Assembly (NCBI RefSeq): GCF_014773545.1
Contig: NZ_SDDV01000014.1
Span: 1 to 53,419, forward strand
DNA from: Hydrogenophaga sp.
GTDB taxonomy: Bacteria > Pseudomonadota > Gammaproteobacteria > Burkholderiales > Burkholderiaceae_C
Length of the DNA stretch: 53,419 bases
Reading direction: 5' to 3'
A program made the translations under genes and the position numbers. The notes below the pieces were generated by a model. That model worked only from the letters and a program-made list of their open reading frames with translations, was not told the DNA's origin and searched no databases. Of this stretch, positions 42,028-50,118 are shown in pieces (the stretch's first letter is position 1; each line of letters opens with the position of its first letter).

Positions 42028-42938
42028 GCCTTCACCTCTTCGTAGGTAAACAGGGAAGCCAGCTTGATGAGAGCGAATTCGAGCAGCAGGCCGACGATGC
42101 CGATCACGAAGATTGCGATGATGATGTTGGAGACGTTCAAGTTGTTCCACTCGTCCCAGACCCAAAAGCCGATGCCCACGCCGCCGGTCAGCATTTCGGC
42201 CGCCACGATGACCAGCCAGGCCGTGCCCACCGCCAGGCGCACGCCGGTCAGCAGGTAAGGCAGCACGGCTGGAAAAAGAATCTTGGTGAAGATCTTCCAT
42301 TCGCTCAGGTTGAGCACGCGGGCCACATTCAGGTAGTCCTGCGGCACGCGCTGCACGCCCACGGCGGTGTTGATGATCATGGGCCAGATCGAGCAGATGA
42401 AGATGGTCCAGATGGCGGCCGGGTCGGCGCTTTTGAACACCAGCAGGCCAATCGGCAGCCAGGCCAGCGGCGAGACCGGGCGCAGCAGGCTGATGAGCGG
42501 GTTGAACATGCGCGAGAGGAACTCCGAGCGGCCGATGGCAAAGCCGGCCGGCATGCCGACCAGCGCCGCCAGACCAAAGCCGAGCGCCACCCGCTCCAGC
42601 GAAGCCAGCACATTCCAGCCGATGCCCTGGTCGTTGGGCCCGGCATAGTAGAACGGGTCCGAAAACACCTGCAGCGCCTGCGCCCAGGTCTCAAGGGGCT
42701 TGGGGATGCCGCTGGCGCTGGTAGCTGCGATCGCTTGCCACACCAGCACCAGCAGGGCCAGACCCAGAACCGGCGGCAGCACCGCCATCCAAAGGCCTTG
42801 GAAATCGCGCGTTGGCTTCTTGGGGGCTGCGGCGATCGGAGCGCAGGCGCCCGTGGTTGCGGCGATGCAAGACGAGGCGGGGCCGGCGGCTGGCGTGGCG
42901 CTCGCCTCCAGCGGCGAATGAAAAACGGCGGCGACCAT
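42024..42938 (-). CDS. nrtB: Nitrate ABC transporter, permease
   Basis: The 304-residue inner-membrane protein has a Pro/Ala-rich cytoplasmic start, a first helix (WMAVLPPVLGLALLVLVWQA) and the BPD_transp_1 core from WNVLASLERVALGFGLAAL onwards. The EAA-type loop reads ARVLNLSEWKIFTKILFPAV. The C-terminal helices include IIIAIFVIGIVGLLLEFALI. It matches NrtB/NasE of nitrate importers, and its neighbours confirm this. The initiation region around 42938 has AGGACATCC-type sequence upstream. Confidence 0.93.
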   Translation of the reverse strand: MVAAVFHSPLEASATPAAGPASSCIAATTGACAPIAAAPKKPTRDFQGLWMAVLPPVLGLALLVLVWQAIAATSASGIPKPLETWAQALQVFSDPFYYAGPNDQGIGWNVLASLERVALGFGLAALVGMPAGFAIGRSEFLSRMFNPLISLLRPVSPLAWLPIGLLVFKSADPAAIWTIFICSIWPMIINTAVGVQRVPQDYLNVARVLNLSEWKIFTKILFPAVLPYLLTGVRLAVGTAWLVIVAAEMLTGGVGIGFWVWDEWNNLNVSNIIIAIFVIGIVGLLLEFALIKLASLFTYEEVKA

Positions 42939-42996
42939 GATGGATGTCCTTTCTGTGCAATGAACGAAATGCCTTCAGGGCTGTTTCATGAATTTG

Positions 42997-43018
42997 CGTT
43001 CGCCCTGAGTCCGAACGG
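42997..43018. repeat. Degenerate REP-like sequence between nrtA and nrtB
   Basis: CGTTCGCCCTGAG and TCCGAACGG form a shortened version of the REP palindrome seen at 40479-40537 and 5749-5848. It lies in the 207-base gap between nrtA and the permease gene. It could modulate the relative level of the two parts of the message. Confidence 0.5.
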
Positions 43019-43145
43019 CATTTTTTGCCTGGGGATTGAAGTGCCCTTCAACCCATGAGGCCGCGCAAGCACCCTTCGACACACGCAGGCAGAGCCGCCT
43101 GCGTTGCCCGCTCGAGGCAGTCGCGCGACGCGCGGCGGCGCCGGA

Positions 43146-44444
43146 TCAGGCCTTGATCGCGAAGCCATCGGCGTACCTCGCGGGGTCTTTGCCATCCCAC
43201 AGCACGCCGTCCATCAGCGTGCTGCTGCGCATGGGATTCCTGGGCACGCTCACGCCCATGGCTCCAGCCACCGACTTGTAGAGGTCGATCTGGTTGATCT
43301 GCCTGGCAATGCCGAGGTAGTCGGGGTGGCTCTTGATCAGGCCCCAGCGTTTGTGTTGGGTCAGGAACCACATGCCGTCGGACAAATAGGGGAAGTTGAC
43401 TTGACCGCCGTCATGAAACTGCATCGGATGGGCGTCGTCCCAGGTCCTGCCCAGGCCGTTTTGGTAGCGCCCCAGAATGCGCGGCAGAATCACGTTCACA
43501 TCGGTGTTGACATAGGCACGTGCGGCAATGGTTTGGGCCATCCGGGTTTTGTTCGACAAGCTGGCGTCGATCCACCGGCTGGCTTCGAGCACGGCCATCA
43601 TCACGGCGCGCGCTGTGTTGGGGTGCTTCCTGACGAACTCGGCCGTCGTGCCCAGCACCTTCTCGGGGTGGTCGCGCCAGATGTCCTGCGTGGTGTTGGC
43701 GGTGATGCCGATGCCGTCCATGATGGCGCGGTGGTTCCAGGGCTCGCCGACGCAAAAACCGTCCATGTTGCCCACGCGCATGTTGGCCACCATCTGCGGC
43801 GGCGGCACCGTGATCAGGCGCGCACCCGAGAGTGGGTTGATGCCGGCGGCAGCCAGCCAGTAGTTCATCCACATGGCGTGCGTGCCGGTGGGAAAGGTTT
43901 GCGCAAAGGTGTAGGTGCGCTTGTTGGCGGCCATGAACTTGGCCAGCGTGGGGCCGTTCACCGCGCCCTGGTCGGCCAGCGCTCTGGACAACGTGATCGC
44001 TTGGCCATTTTGGTTCAGGGTCATGAGCACGGCCATGTCCTTCTTGGGGCTTGCGGTGCCCATGTGCACACCGTAGATCAAGCCGTACAGCACGTGGGCC
44101 AGATCCAGCTCGCCATTGACCAGTTTGTCGCGCACACCGGCCCAACTGGCTTCCTTGGTGGGAACTATGTTCACGCCGTATTTTTTGTCAAAGCCCAGCA
44201 CGTGGGCCATCACGACGCTGGCGCAGTCGGTCAGTGGGATGAAGCCGATCTTGACCTCGGTCTTTTCCGGCGCGTCGGAGCCAGCGGCCCACACGCCGCT
44301 GTGGCCCAGGGTGGCGAAAAAAGTGGCGGCGGCCGCGCCCTGCCTGATGAAGTCGCGGCGCGCCGTGCCGGCCGCGAGCGAGGCCGCATCGGCCTTGTCG
44401 ACGGGGGCTGGCTTGGCGTGGTCTGTGCTGGTGCTTTGGGTCAT
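43146..44444 (-). CDS. nrtA: Nitrate ABC transporter, substrate-binding protein (CmpA/NrtA family)
   Basis: The 432-residue protein has a twin-arginine signal (TARRDFIRQGAAAATFFATL near residue 35), so it is probably exported folded by Tat and works in the periplasm. The mature part has the NrtA landmarks KIGFIPLTDCASVVMAHVLG, KEASWAGVRDKLVNGELDLA, FPTGTHAMWMNYWLAAAGIN and NMDGFCVGEPWNHRAIMDGI. It binds nitrate (perhaps also nitrite). The start at 44444 has a good ribosome binding site (AAGGAG), while the longer open frame runs through the regulatory leader. It is the first gene of the nitrate operon. Confidence 0.93.
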   Translation of the reverse strand: MTQSTSTDHAKPAPVDKADAASLAAGTARRDFIRQGAAAATFFATLGHSGVWAAGSDAPEKTEVKIGFIPLTDCASVVMAHVLGFDKKYGVNIVPTKEASWAGVRDKLVNGELDLAHVLYGLIYGVHMGTASPKKDMAVLMTLNQNGQAITLSRALADQGAVNGPTLAKFMAANKRTYTFAQTFPTGTHAMWMNYWLAAAGINPLSGARLITVPPPQMVANMRVGNMDGFCVGEPWNHRAIMDGIGITANTTQDIWRDHPEKVLGTTAEFVRKHPNTARAVMMAVLEASRWIDASLSNKTRMAQTIAARAYVNTDVNVILPRILGRYQNGLGRTWDDAHPMQFHDGGQVNFPYLSDGMWFLTQHKRWGLIKSHPDYLGIARQINQIDLYKSVAGAMGVSVPRNPMRSSTLMDGVLWDGKDPARYADGFAIKA

Positions 44445-44485
44445 CGTCAACTCCTTGCAAATGAAAAACCGGAACCCCAAACGCA

Positions 44486-44537
44486 AACGGCGCCCATTGC
44501 CAGGCCTGTGTGTTGCAGGCCGACAATAGACGCCGTT
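44486..44537 (-). promoter_or_regulatory. Structured leader of the nitrate operon (possible NasR target)
   Basis: In the minus-strand leader an inner hairpin GGCCTG/CAGGCC (44503-44521) is enclosed by AACGGCG/CGCCGTT (arms near 44486-44492 and 44531-44537). It lies between the sigma-54 promoter and nrtA. In Klebsiella, NasR binds such a leader in the presence of nitrate and prevents termination. I do not find a perfect two-hexaloop ANTAR motif or a strong T-run by eye, so the mechanism here is inference. Confidence 0.4.
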
Positions 44538-44601
44538 GTCCGTGTCTGGGAAGACTGTGGGTACCAAAACCGCCATTGGCTCCGGTGCCTTGGGAACACT
44601 T

Positions 44602-44618
44602 AAGCAGGGACCGTGCCA
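44602..44618 (-). promoter_or_regulatory. Sigma-54 promoter of the nitrate operon
   Basis: TGGCACGGTCCCTGCTT on the minus strand fits the -24/-12 consensus (TGGCAC-N5-TTGCW) with the required 10 bases between GG and GC. It would start transcription about 150 bases before nrtA. This means RpoN and an enhancer protein such as NtrC are needed. Confidence 0.85.
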
Positions 44619-44761
44619 GGCCTGGGCTTGTCGCGCGTGCCTGATGTCAAGTGCCTGAAATATATAGAAAAATATGGCTTTTGACGCGTGTGCCGGATGC
44701 CGTCGGCGGTCTTTTCCGAGCCGCTCCAGTTTGGTGCGTGCACCGCTTGGCGTGCCTGCGT

Positions 44762-44778
44762 GGCACACAAATTGTGCA
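44762..44778 (-). promoter_or_regulatory. NtrC-binding-site candidate
   Basis: TGCACAATTTGTGTGCC on the minus strand matches the NtrC dyad TGCAC-N7-GTGC at 9 of the 9 core positions and sits about 150 bases upstream of the sigma-54 promoter, a normal enhancer distance. It lies just beyond the nasR stop codon. Confidence 0.6.
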
Positions 44779-44794
44779 GTGCAGCGAAATGGCG

Positions 44795-46072
44795 TCAGCG
44801 TCCGCGCTGGGGCAGCACCTCGGCCATGGCCAGCACCGCCTCGGCCACCTCGACCAGGCGCCGGTTCTGATTCATGGCCATCTGGCGCATGGTTTTGTGG
44901 GCTTCGTCCTCGCTGAGATGGCGGTGCGCCATCAGCAGGCCCTTGGCGCGCTCGACGGTCTTGCGTTCGGTCAGGCTGGCGCGCACCGTGTCCAGCTCGT
45001 CGCCCATGCTCTGCAGGCGCTGCGCCTGTTCCCGAACCAATTCAAGAATGGAACGCTCCACCTGCGGCCCAAAGACCTGGCTGGGGTGTGTCAGGCCCAT
45101 GGGCGGAGAATGCGCCGAGCCGCCGTCTTCAAAGAAGTCGGTGCCAGCGCTCGGCTGGGGCGACACGCTGCGCTGCAACTGCTCGAAGTCGGTCAGCTCC
45201 TGCTCGGCCACCTGCAGGCGCTGTCGGCACAGGGCCAGCAGCTCAGCCGTCAGTGCGTCTTCCACCGTCTTCATGGCGTCGATGCGGGCGCTGCAGGCGT
45301 CGAACCAGGCCTGGCTCTGCCCCGCGTCCAGCAGGTGGCCCGCCGCTGTGGTGCACAGGATGCGGCGCTGGCGCTCCAGCAGGGCCATCTGTTCGGGGCG
45401 CTGGGTCAGTTGCCAGGCCGCGCGCAGCGCATCGCTGGCGAAGTCGGCAAACACCTGCAGGCAGCGTTCCTGCGACTCGATCAGGTGCAGCAGCCGCTGC
45501 TGGCCTTGCGGGTCGGTGCGCCCGGCGGCGAACTGGGCCGAGCCGGTGGCGCGTTCCTGGCCCGCAAACTCCTTGCCCTGCAAGAAGTTGAACAGTGCGA
45601 CCAGTCGGCGTGAAATGTCCGGGTCCCAGGCGCTGTCGGCGGCTTCAAACACCACCGCCAGCAGCGCGCTGATGAGGCGAATGTAGGCGGCCGTGGCGCG
45701 AGCCGCGTTCCAGGTCTGGGTTTGCACCCGTTCGCGCAGACGGGGCAGGGCGCTCAGGCCCTGTAGGGCGTAGGCGATGCGGCCAAACAGGCGGGCCCGG
45801 CTGCCGCTTGGCGCGGCTTCGGTGTCCAGGCGGTCCAAGCTGTCCAGTACCTGGGCCTGTAGCGCCTCGGACTGTGCCACCTGCGCATCGCGCTCGGCCG
45901 CCCAGCGCTGGCCCAGTGAGGCCAGGTACAGGTTGGACAAGCCGCGCTCGCGCTGCAGTGCGTGCACCAGGTGGCCGGCGGCGTCCAGCAGCGCGCTGGT
46001 GAGCGCGAGCTGGCGCAAACCGGCGATTTCGCTGCGCTTGGCGGCGATGAGGAAGCAGAGGGCCGATTTCAT
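44795..46072 (-). CDS. nasR: Nitrate-responsive antiterminator NasR (NIT + ANTAR)
   Basis: The 425-residue protein has an N-terminal all-helical NIT (nitrate/nitrite-sensing) domain (about 30-290, with HLVHALQRERGLSNLYLASL and FNFLQGKEFAGQERATG). A C-terminal ANTAR RNA-binding domain (about 350-415) reads LDTVRASLTERKTVERAKGL then LLMAHRHLSEDEAHKTMRQM. In Klebsiella NasR binds nitrate and relieves termination in the nas leader. Its gene lies directly upstream of the nrtA promoter on the same strand, which supports the same target. No extra regulator gene is nearby. Confidence 0.93.
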   Translation of the reverse strand: MKSALCFLIAAKRSEIAGLRQLALTSALLDAAGHLVHALQRERGLSNLYLASLGQRWAAERDAQVAQSEALQAQVLDSLDRLDTEAAPSGSRARLFGRIAYALQGLSALPRLRERVQTQTWNAARATAAYIRLISALLAVVFEAADSAWDPDISRRLVALFNFLQGKEFAGQERATGSAQFAAGRTDPQGQQRLLHLIESQERCLQVFADFASDALRAAWQLTQRPEQMALLERQRRILCTTAAGHLLDAGQSQAWFDACSARIDAMKTVEDALTAELLALCRQRLQVAEQELTDFEQLQRSVSPQPSAGTDFFEDGGSAHSPPMGLTHPSQVFGPQVERSILELVREQAQRLQSMGDELDTVRASLTERKTVERAKGLLMAHRHLSEDEAHKTMRQMAMNQNRRLVEVAEAVLAMAEVLPQRGR

Positions 46073-46457
46073 GGGGTATTCTCACATCCGCGGGGCAGGC
46101 GCTTGCATGGCCCAAGCAAAAGACATGCCGAGTCGTTTGCGGGGCCTGTTGCGGGCGGAGCAGACAGGGCGGTTCAGGACAGATTTCTCTGCCCAGGCAG
46201 GCCGATCACGCGATGCTCGGAAAAACCCAATATTTCGCTCGATTGCTGGTGTGGCGTTGCGCGCTTGCTGGGACACAAATAAAACCGATGGGTTTTTGAC
46301 CCTGATGAGGAGCACAAGTCACAGCCATAGTGCACCTATGGCACGCAGTTGCAACGACAGCAGGAGCGAAAAGACGCGGTTTTTATGTTCCAGATGGCGT
46401 GCCAAACTACACTGGCAGCGCGTGCCTCAATTCAAACCCACTCAGGAGACTTTTGTC
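46073..46457. other. Divergent intergenic region between nasR and the carbonic anhydrase gene
   Basis: It holds the inverted repeat at 46326-46342 and an AGGAGA ribosome binding site for the plus-strand gene. No coding frame or RNA gene is convincing. A sigma-54-like sequence at 46340-46354 has the wrong spacing. Confidence 0.4.
46326..46342. promoter_or_regulatory. Short perfect dyad CCATAG-N5-CTATGG
   Basis: CCATAG and CTATGG flank TGCAC. The dyad lies about 254 bases upstream of the nasR start and 116 bases upstream of the carbonic anhydrase-like start. It could be an operator for either gene; no protein is suggested by the sequence alone. Confidence 0.4.
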
Positions 46458-46985
46458 ATGGCCATTTATGAACTCGATGGTGTCAGCCCCAGCGTGGCCG
46501 AGACGGCCTGGGTGGCGGAAAACGCCCAGGTCGTCGGCCGCGTGGTGCTGGGCGAAGACAGCAGCGTGTGGTTTGGCGTCACGGTGCGCGGCGACCTTGA
46601 CACCATCACCATCGGGCGCGGCAGCAACATTCAGGACGGCAGCGTGCTGCACGCCGACGACGGCATTCCGCTGACCATTGGCGAGCGCGTTACCGTCGGG
46701 CATCAGGTCATGCTGCACGGCTGCACCATTGGCGACGAATCGTTGATAGGCATTGGTGCGGTGGTGCTCAACGGCGCCACAATCGGCACCAACTGCCTGG
46801 TCGGCGCCGGCGCCTTGGTGACCGAAGGCAAAGAATTTCCCGACGGCTCCCTGATTCTGGGCAGCCCGGCACGTGCGGTGAAAACCCTCAGGCCAGAACA
46901 AATCGAGCTGCTGCGCCAGAGCGCGCTGCATTACATCGAAAACGCGCGCCGCTACCGGCGCGGTTTGAAGAGAGTGGACTCCTGA
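46458..46985 (+). CDS. Gamma-class carbonic anhydrase family protein
   Basis: The 175-residue protein is a left-handed beta-helix of hexapeptide repeats (VVGRVVLGEDSSVWFGVTVR, ITIGRGSNIQDGSVLHADDG and so on). It carries the metal-binding His of the family in GSVLHAD, VGHQVMLHGC. This is the YrdA/PaaY/CaiE type. Members include carbonic anhydrases and thioesterases; activity here is not certain. A C-terminal helix follows (LRQSALHYIENARRYRRGL). An AGGAGA ribosome binding site supports the start. An inverted repeat follows the stop within 7 bases and may act as terminator. Confidence 0.9.
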   Translation: MAIYELDGVSPSVAETAWVAENAQVVGRVVLGEDSSVWFGVTVRGDLDTITIGRGSNIQDGSVLHADDGIPLTIGERVTVGHQVMLHGCTIGDESLIGIGAVVLNGATIGTNCLVGAGALVTEGKEFPDGSLILGSPARAVKTLRPEQIELLRQSALHYIENARRYRRGLKRVDS

Positions 46986-46991
46986 ATCCGT

Positions 46992-47035
46992 GACCTCGAT
47001 TTCAACCCACGCCCAACGGGCTCGAAATTGAGGTC
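46992..47035. repeat. Inverted repeat after the carbonic anhydrase gene
   Basis: GACCTCGATTTCAACCC and GGGCTCGAAATTGAGGTC are near-complements around ACGCCCAAC. It begins a few bases after the stop codon at 46985 and lies against the IS1380-like fragment. It could be a terminator-like hairpin or an insertion-sequence end. Confidence 0.5.
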
Positions 47036-47041
47036 GGAATC

Positions 47042-47340
47042 AGGAATTTGTATTCGATGCGCGGGTTCCACTGGAGCAGCAGATCGACCCGGCGGCCCAG
47101 CCGCGCCGCTTGGGCCAGCGTCTGCGTGATCGGGTGCTGCGAGCAAAAGCCCGAGTCCGCACGCAGCAGCAAGGGCGCCGCGCTCACCGCGCAGGCCGTG
47201 CCCAGCGCGCACTCGACGCTGTACTCGCTCTCACGGGCGCTGCGCTGGCGGCCCGCGCGCAAGTCCAGCTCCAGGCAGTAGCCGCGTGTGCCCAGGCGCA
47301 GCGCGATGGGGCAGCAGCCGTCCACCCAATCCACCGAACT
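47042..47340 (-). pseudogene. Transposase fragment (IS1380-like DDE type)
   Basis: The minus strand reads LRLGTRGYCLELDLRAGRQR and then PLLLRADSGFCSQHPITQTL with RVDLLLQWNPR. This is the RNase-H-fold centre of IS1380/IS4-like transposases, including the catalytic Asp in RADSGF. N- and C-terminal parts are absent, and no terminal repeats can be paired. Confidence 0.6.
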
Positions 47341-47418
47341 TAAGCTGGTACAATCCGCAAGCCTTTGATTTTGTTTGATTGTCTTTCTAGGCTGGCATGA
47401 ATTCTGCCTCAATACTGT

Positions 47419-47634
47419 GATTTTGCGCAGTACATTCTGACCGATTTTTCCGATCACCTGCACAGTCCGGCCTTTGCCGAGATGGCCCGCAGCCCCGATC
47501 ACCCCCAGGCCTTCACCCGCGCCCGCAAGCTGCCTCTGCCCACCCTCCTGGGCGCCCTGCTGCGCTTTTGCGGCGCCAGCGTGCAAAGCGAACTCGACGC
47601 TTGCTTCGCCAGCCTGCGCACCCACGGCAATGGG
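47419..47634 (+). pseudogene. IS4-family transposase, N-terminal fragment
   Basis: Translation gives DFSDHLHSPAFAEMARSPDH, then FTRARKLPLPTLLGALL and SVQSELDACFASL. The pattern F-x-R-x-R-K-L-P-L-P ... S-V-Q-x-E-L-D is the N-terminus of IS4-family transposases. The frame is cut off after about 70 codons by the tnpB-related segment. Confidence 0.65.
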
Positions 47635-47689
47635 GGCACATCCACACGAGGACGCAAGGCAGGACGGCGACCACAGCATAATACGCGCC

Positions 47690-48335
47690 ATGGATTGCAC
47701 CAAAACTTTGCAGATGCGCATCAAGGACAAGCACGCCAGCGTGCGGTGTGAGAGGGCGCGCGAGGTCAACCAGGTGTGGAACCACGTCAACGCCATCTTT
47801 GAGCTGCGTGCCGGTTCGTTCAGTGAAGACAGCCGGGGCCGCTGGTATCGCAGCCACGAGCAAAGGCTGGGAATTGCACAGCGTGCCAGAAAGAAAAAGT
47901 GCGCCCGTGCCATCCACGCCAAAGTCAAGAACCTGCGCAAAGACGAACTGCACCCGTTCAGCAGCGCACCGGTGAAAACCAACGCCGCCATCTTCGTGGG
48001 CGACGTGGCCAGTGCCAAGCTGGTCAAAACCAAGATGGCCAAGAGCACGCTGGACGCGGGCTGGGCCATGCTCAAGACGATGTTGGAATACAAGAGCGAT
48101 CAGGCCGGTATCGTCTTCGAGGTAGTTGAACGAAAACCACACAACCCAGACTTGTTCGTGCTGCGGGGTCATTCCCGCCAGCAGTCCGAAAGGTAGAGCA
48201 GGTTTGCGAATAAGAGAATGGGTTTGCAGCGAATGTGGCACGGCACGCGACCGGGACACAAACGCAGCCAAAAACATTCTCGCGGCGGGATATCGTCGTC
48301 TGGCAGCAGGAATCACCTTCTCTTTAGGGCGGTGA
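47690..48335 (+). pseudogene. Broken IS200/IS605-type tnpB gene
   Basis: The gene starts MDCTKTLQMRIKDKHASVRC and has the tnpB-like AREVNQVWNHVN. It then jumps to GRWYRSHEQRLGIAQRARKK, so the segment with the RuvC-I Asp and flanking sequence is missing. VGDVASAKLVKTKMAKSTLD follows. Near 48122-48128 a small insertion shifts the frame, after which NENHTTQTCSCCGVIPASS, CSECGTARDRDTNAAKNIL and the RuvC-III-like Asp continue to a stop at 48335. The zinc-finger Cys pairs are retained. Intact homologues are about twice this length. It should not make an active RNA-guided nuclease. Confidence 0.85.
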
Positions 48336-48420
48336 GGATGTCAAGCCTCAGCAGTACCGCATGTGCGCCTAACGGGCATGACTTTGAAAGGCGCCCCAAA
48401 AAATGAAAGTCCTGCCCGTT

Positions 48421-48466
48421 CTCCCTCACCCCCAACCCCTCTCCCGCACGCGGGAGAGGGGAGCGA
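48421..48466. repeat. CCCTCTCCC-type dispersed repeat before hemF
   Basis: CTCCCTCACCCCCAACCCCT followed by CTCCCGCACGCGGGAGAGGG forms a hairpin (CTCCCGC/GCGGGAG). The motif family is the same as the repeat pair at 38196-38300. It lies between the tnpB remnant and hemF and may act as a transcription barrier. Confidence 0.65.
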
Positions 48467-48541
48467 AGTGAGTCGCGGCCCGACTTTCACAGTAAAGGAC
48501 AATCTCGGTTTAACCACCTTTCTTGCCCCGATCCCATCCCG

Positions 48542-49459
48542 ATGCAAACGTTTTCTTTCTCTCCCTTCAACGAATACCTGCGCGATTTGCAGCAGCGCAT
48601 CACCACCTGCGTGGCCGCACTCGACGGCGGTGAGTTCTTGACCGACCTGTGGCAGAAAGACCCGGGCGAGACGCTGCAAGGCCAGGGCGTGACGCAAATT
48701 CTGGAAGGCGGCGCGCTGTTCGAGCGCGCCGGCTGCGGCTTCTCGCACGTCAGCGGTGCGCGCTTGCCCCCTGCGGCCACCCAGCACCGGCCCGAATTGT
48801 CGGGGGCGCCGTTTGAGGCCATGGGGGTGTCGCTGGTGTTCCACCCGCGCAACCCTTACGTGCCCACCGTGCACATGAACGTGCGCATGATTGCTGCCAG
48901 ACCGGCCAGCGGCGCGCCGGTGTGCTGGTTTGGCGGCGGCATGGACCTGACGCCTTATTATGGCTTTGAGGAAGACGCGCAGCACTTTCATCGAACATGC
49001 CAAAACGCACTGGAGCCGTTCGGCGTCGACAAATACCCGCGCTTCAAAAAGTGGTGCGACGAGTATTTCTTCCTGAAGCACCGCAACGAGCAACGTGGCA
49101 TTGGCGGCGTTTTTTTTGATGACTTTTCCGAACTCGGTTTCGACGGCGGCTTTGCCATGACGGCTGCCGTGGGCGACGCTTTTCTCGCTGCTTACTTGCC
49201 CATCGTCGAGCGGCGCAGGCAGCTCGCGTATGGCGAGCGCGAGCGCGACTTTCAGCTCTACCGGCGCGGGCGCTACGTCGAATTCAACCTGGTTTGGGAC
49301 CGCGGCACGCATTTCGGACTGCAGTCGGGCGGGCGCAGCGAATCGATTCTGCTCTCAATGCCGCCGCTGGCAAGCTGGTCTTACCGGCGCAAGACCGAAA
49401 AGGGCACGCCGGAAGACCGGCTGCAGCAGGAATTTCTGGTGCGCAGGGAATGGGTTTGA
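48542..49459 (+). CDS. hemF: Oxygen-dependent coproporphyrinogen-III oxidase
   Basis: HemF decarboxylates coproporphyrinogen III to protoporphyrinogen IX with oxygen. The 305-residue protein has the family signatures [18 protein letters not shown] (here [15 protein letters not shown]), [35 protein letters not shown] and [15 protein letters not shown]. The C-terminus [20 protein letters not shown] with [15 protein letters not shown] is present. It opens a cluster with nadD and rsfS; its stop codon overlaps the nadD start (TGATG). Start at ATG 48542 fits the family. Confidence 0.96.
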   Translation: MQTFSFSPFNEYLRDLQQRITTCVAALDGGEFLTDLWQKDPGETLQGQGVTQILEGGALFERAGCGFSHVSGARLPPAATQHRPELSGAPFEAMGVSLVFHPRNPYVPTVHMNVRMIAARPASGAPVCWFGGGMDLTPYYGFEEDAQHFHRTCQNALEPFGVDKYPRFKKWCDEYFFLKHRNEQRGIGGVFFDDFSELGFDGGFAMTAAVGDAFLAAYLPIVERRRQLAYGERERDFQLYRRGRYVEFNLVWDRGTHFGLQSGGRSESILLSMPPLASWSYRRKTEKGTPEDRLQQEFLVRREWV

Positions 49460-50118
49460 TGACCCAGACCGCCGCTGCAGCAAAGCCGCGACTGCTGCGG
49501 GTCGGCGTGTTCGGCGGCGCTTTCGACCCGCCGCACTGGGCGCACCGCACGCTGGCCGAAGTGGCACTCAAGCAGCTCGAACTCGACGTGCTGCACGTCT
49601 TGCCGACCGGCCACGCCTGGCACAAGGCGCGCGTGCTGTCGGCGGCCGAACACCGGCTGGCGATGTGCCAACTGGCGTTCGGGGATCTCCCGAAAACCCG
49701 CATCGACACGCGCGAAATGCGCCGCCAGGGGCCCAGCTACACCGCCGACACGCTGCACGAACTCGCCAGCGAATACCCGGGGGCGCAGTTGTTTTTGCTG
49801 CTGGGTGCAGACCAGTTGCAGGCATTCAAGAGCTGGATGCGCTGGCCTGAAGTGCTGCAACAAGCCAGCTTGGCGGTGGCCGACCGCGCGACCAATGTCG
49901 GCGCCGACGCGGCGCTGGCGTCGGGACAGGTCATTGACCTCTCAAATACCGATCTGCCGTTCGAGCGACTCCTCATGCCCTTGCAAAACATCAGCGCCAC
50001 AGCGGTGCGCGCCCGGGTTGGACAGGCGCTCAGCCGCAGCGGCGCACTGGAAGTGCTGGTGCCGCAGGCCGTCGCAAGCTATATTTCACTCCATAACCTC
50101 TACCAGAATCCTACATGA
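49459..50118 (+). CDS. nadD: Nicotinate-nucleotide adenylyltransferase
   Basis: NadD converts nicotinate mononucleotide and ATP to deamido-NAD. The 219-residue protein has the nucleotidyl-transferase motifs RVGVFGGAFDPPHWAHRTLA near residue 16 and the late LPLQNISATAVRARVGQ (ISxTxxR-type). Starts at 49450 and 49459 are both possible; 49459 gives the overlap with the hemF stop. The stop overlaps the rsfS start (ATGA). The order nadD-rsfS is conserved in many bacteria. Confidence 0.95.
   Translation: MTQTAAAAKPRLLRVGVFGGAFDPPHWAHRTLAEVALKQLELDVLHVLPTGHAWHKARVLSAAEHRLAMCQLAFGDLPKTRIDTREMRRQGPSYTADTLHELASEYPGAQLFLLLGADQLQAFKSWMRWPEVLQQASLAVADRATNVGADAALASGQVIDLSNTDLPFERLLMPLQNISATAVRARVGQALSRSGALEVLVPQAVASYISLHNLYQNPT

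Noticed and set aside
46340..46354. A sigma-54-like sequence TGGCACGCAGTTGCA before the carbonic anhydrase gene
   Set aside because: Only nine bases separate GG and GC; sigma-54 needs ten. I do not count it as a promoter.
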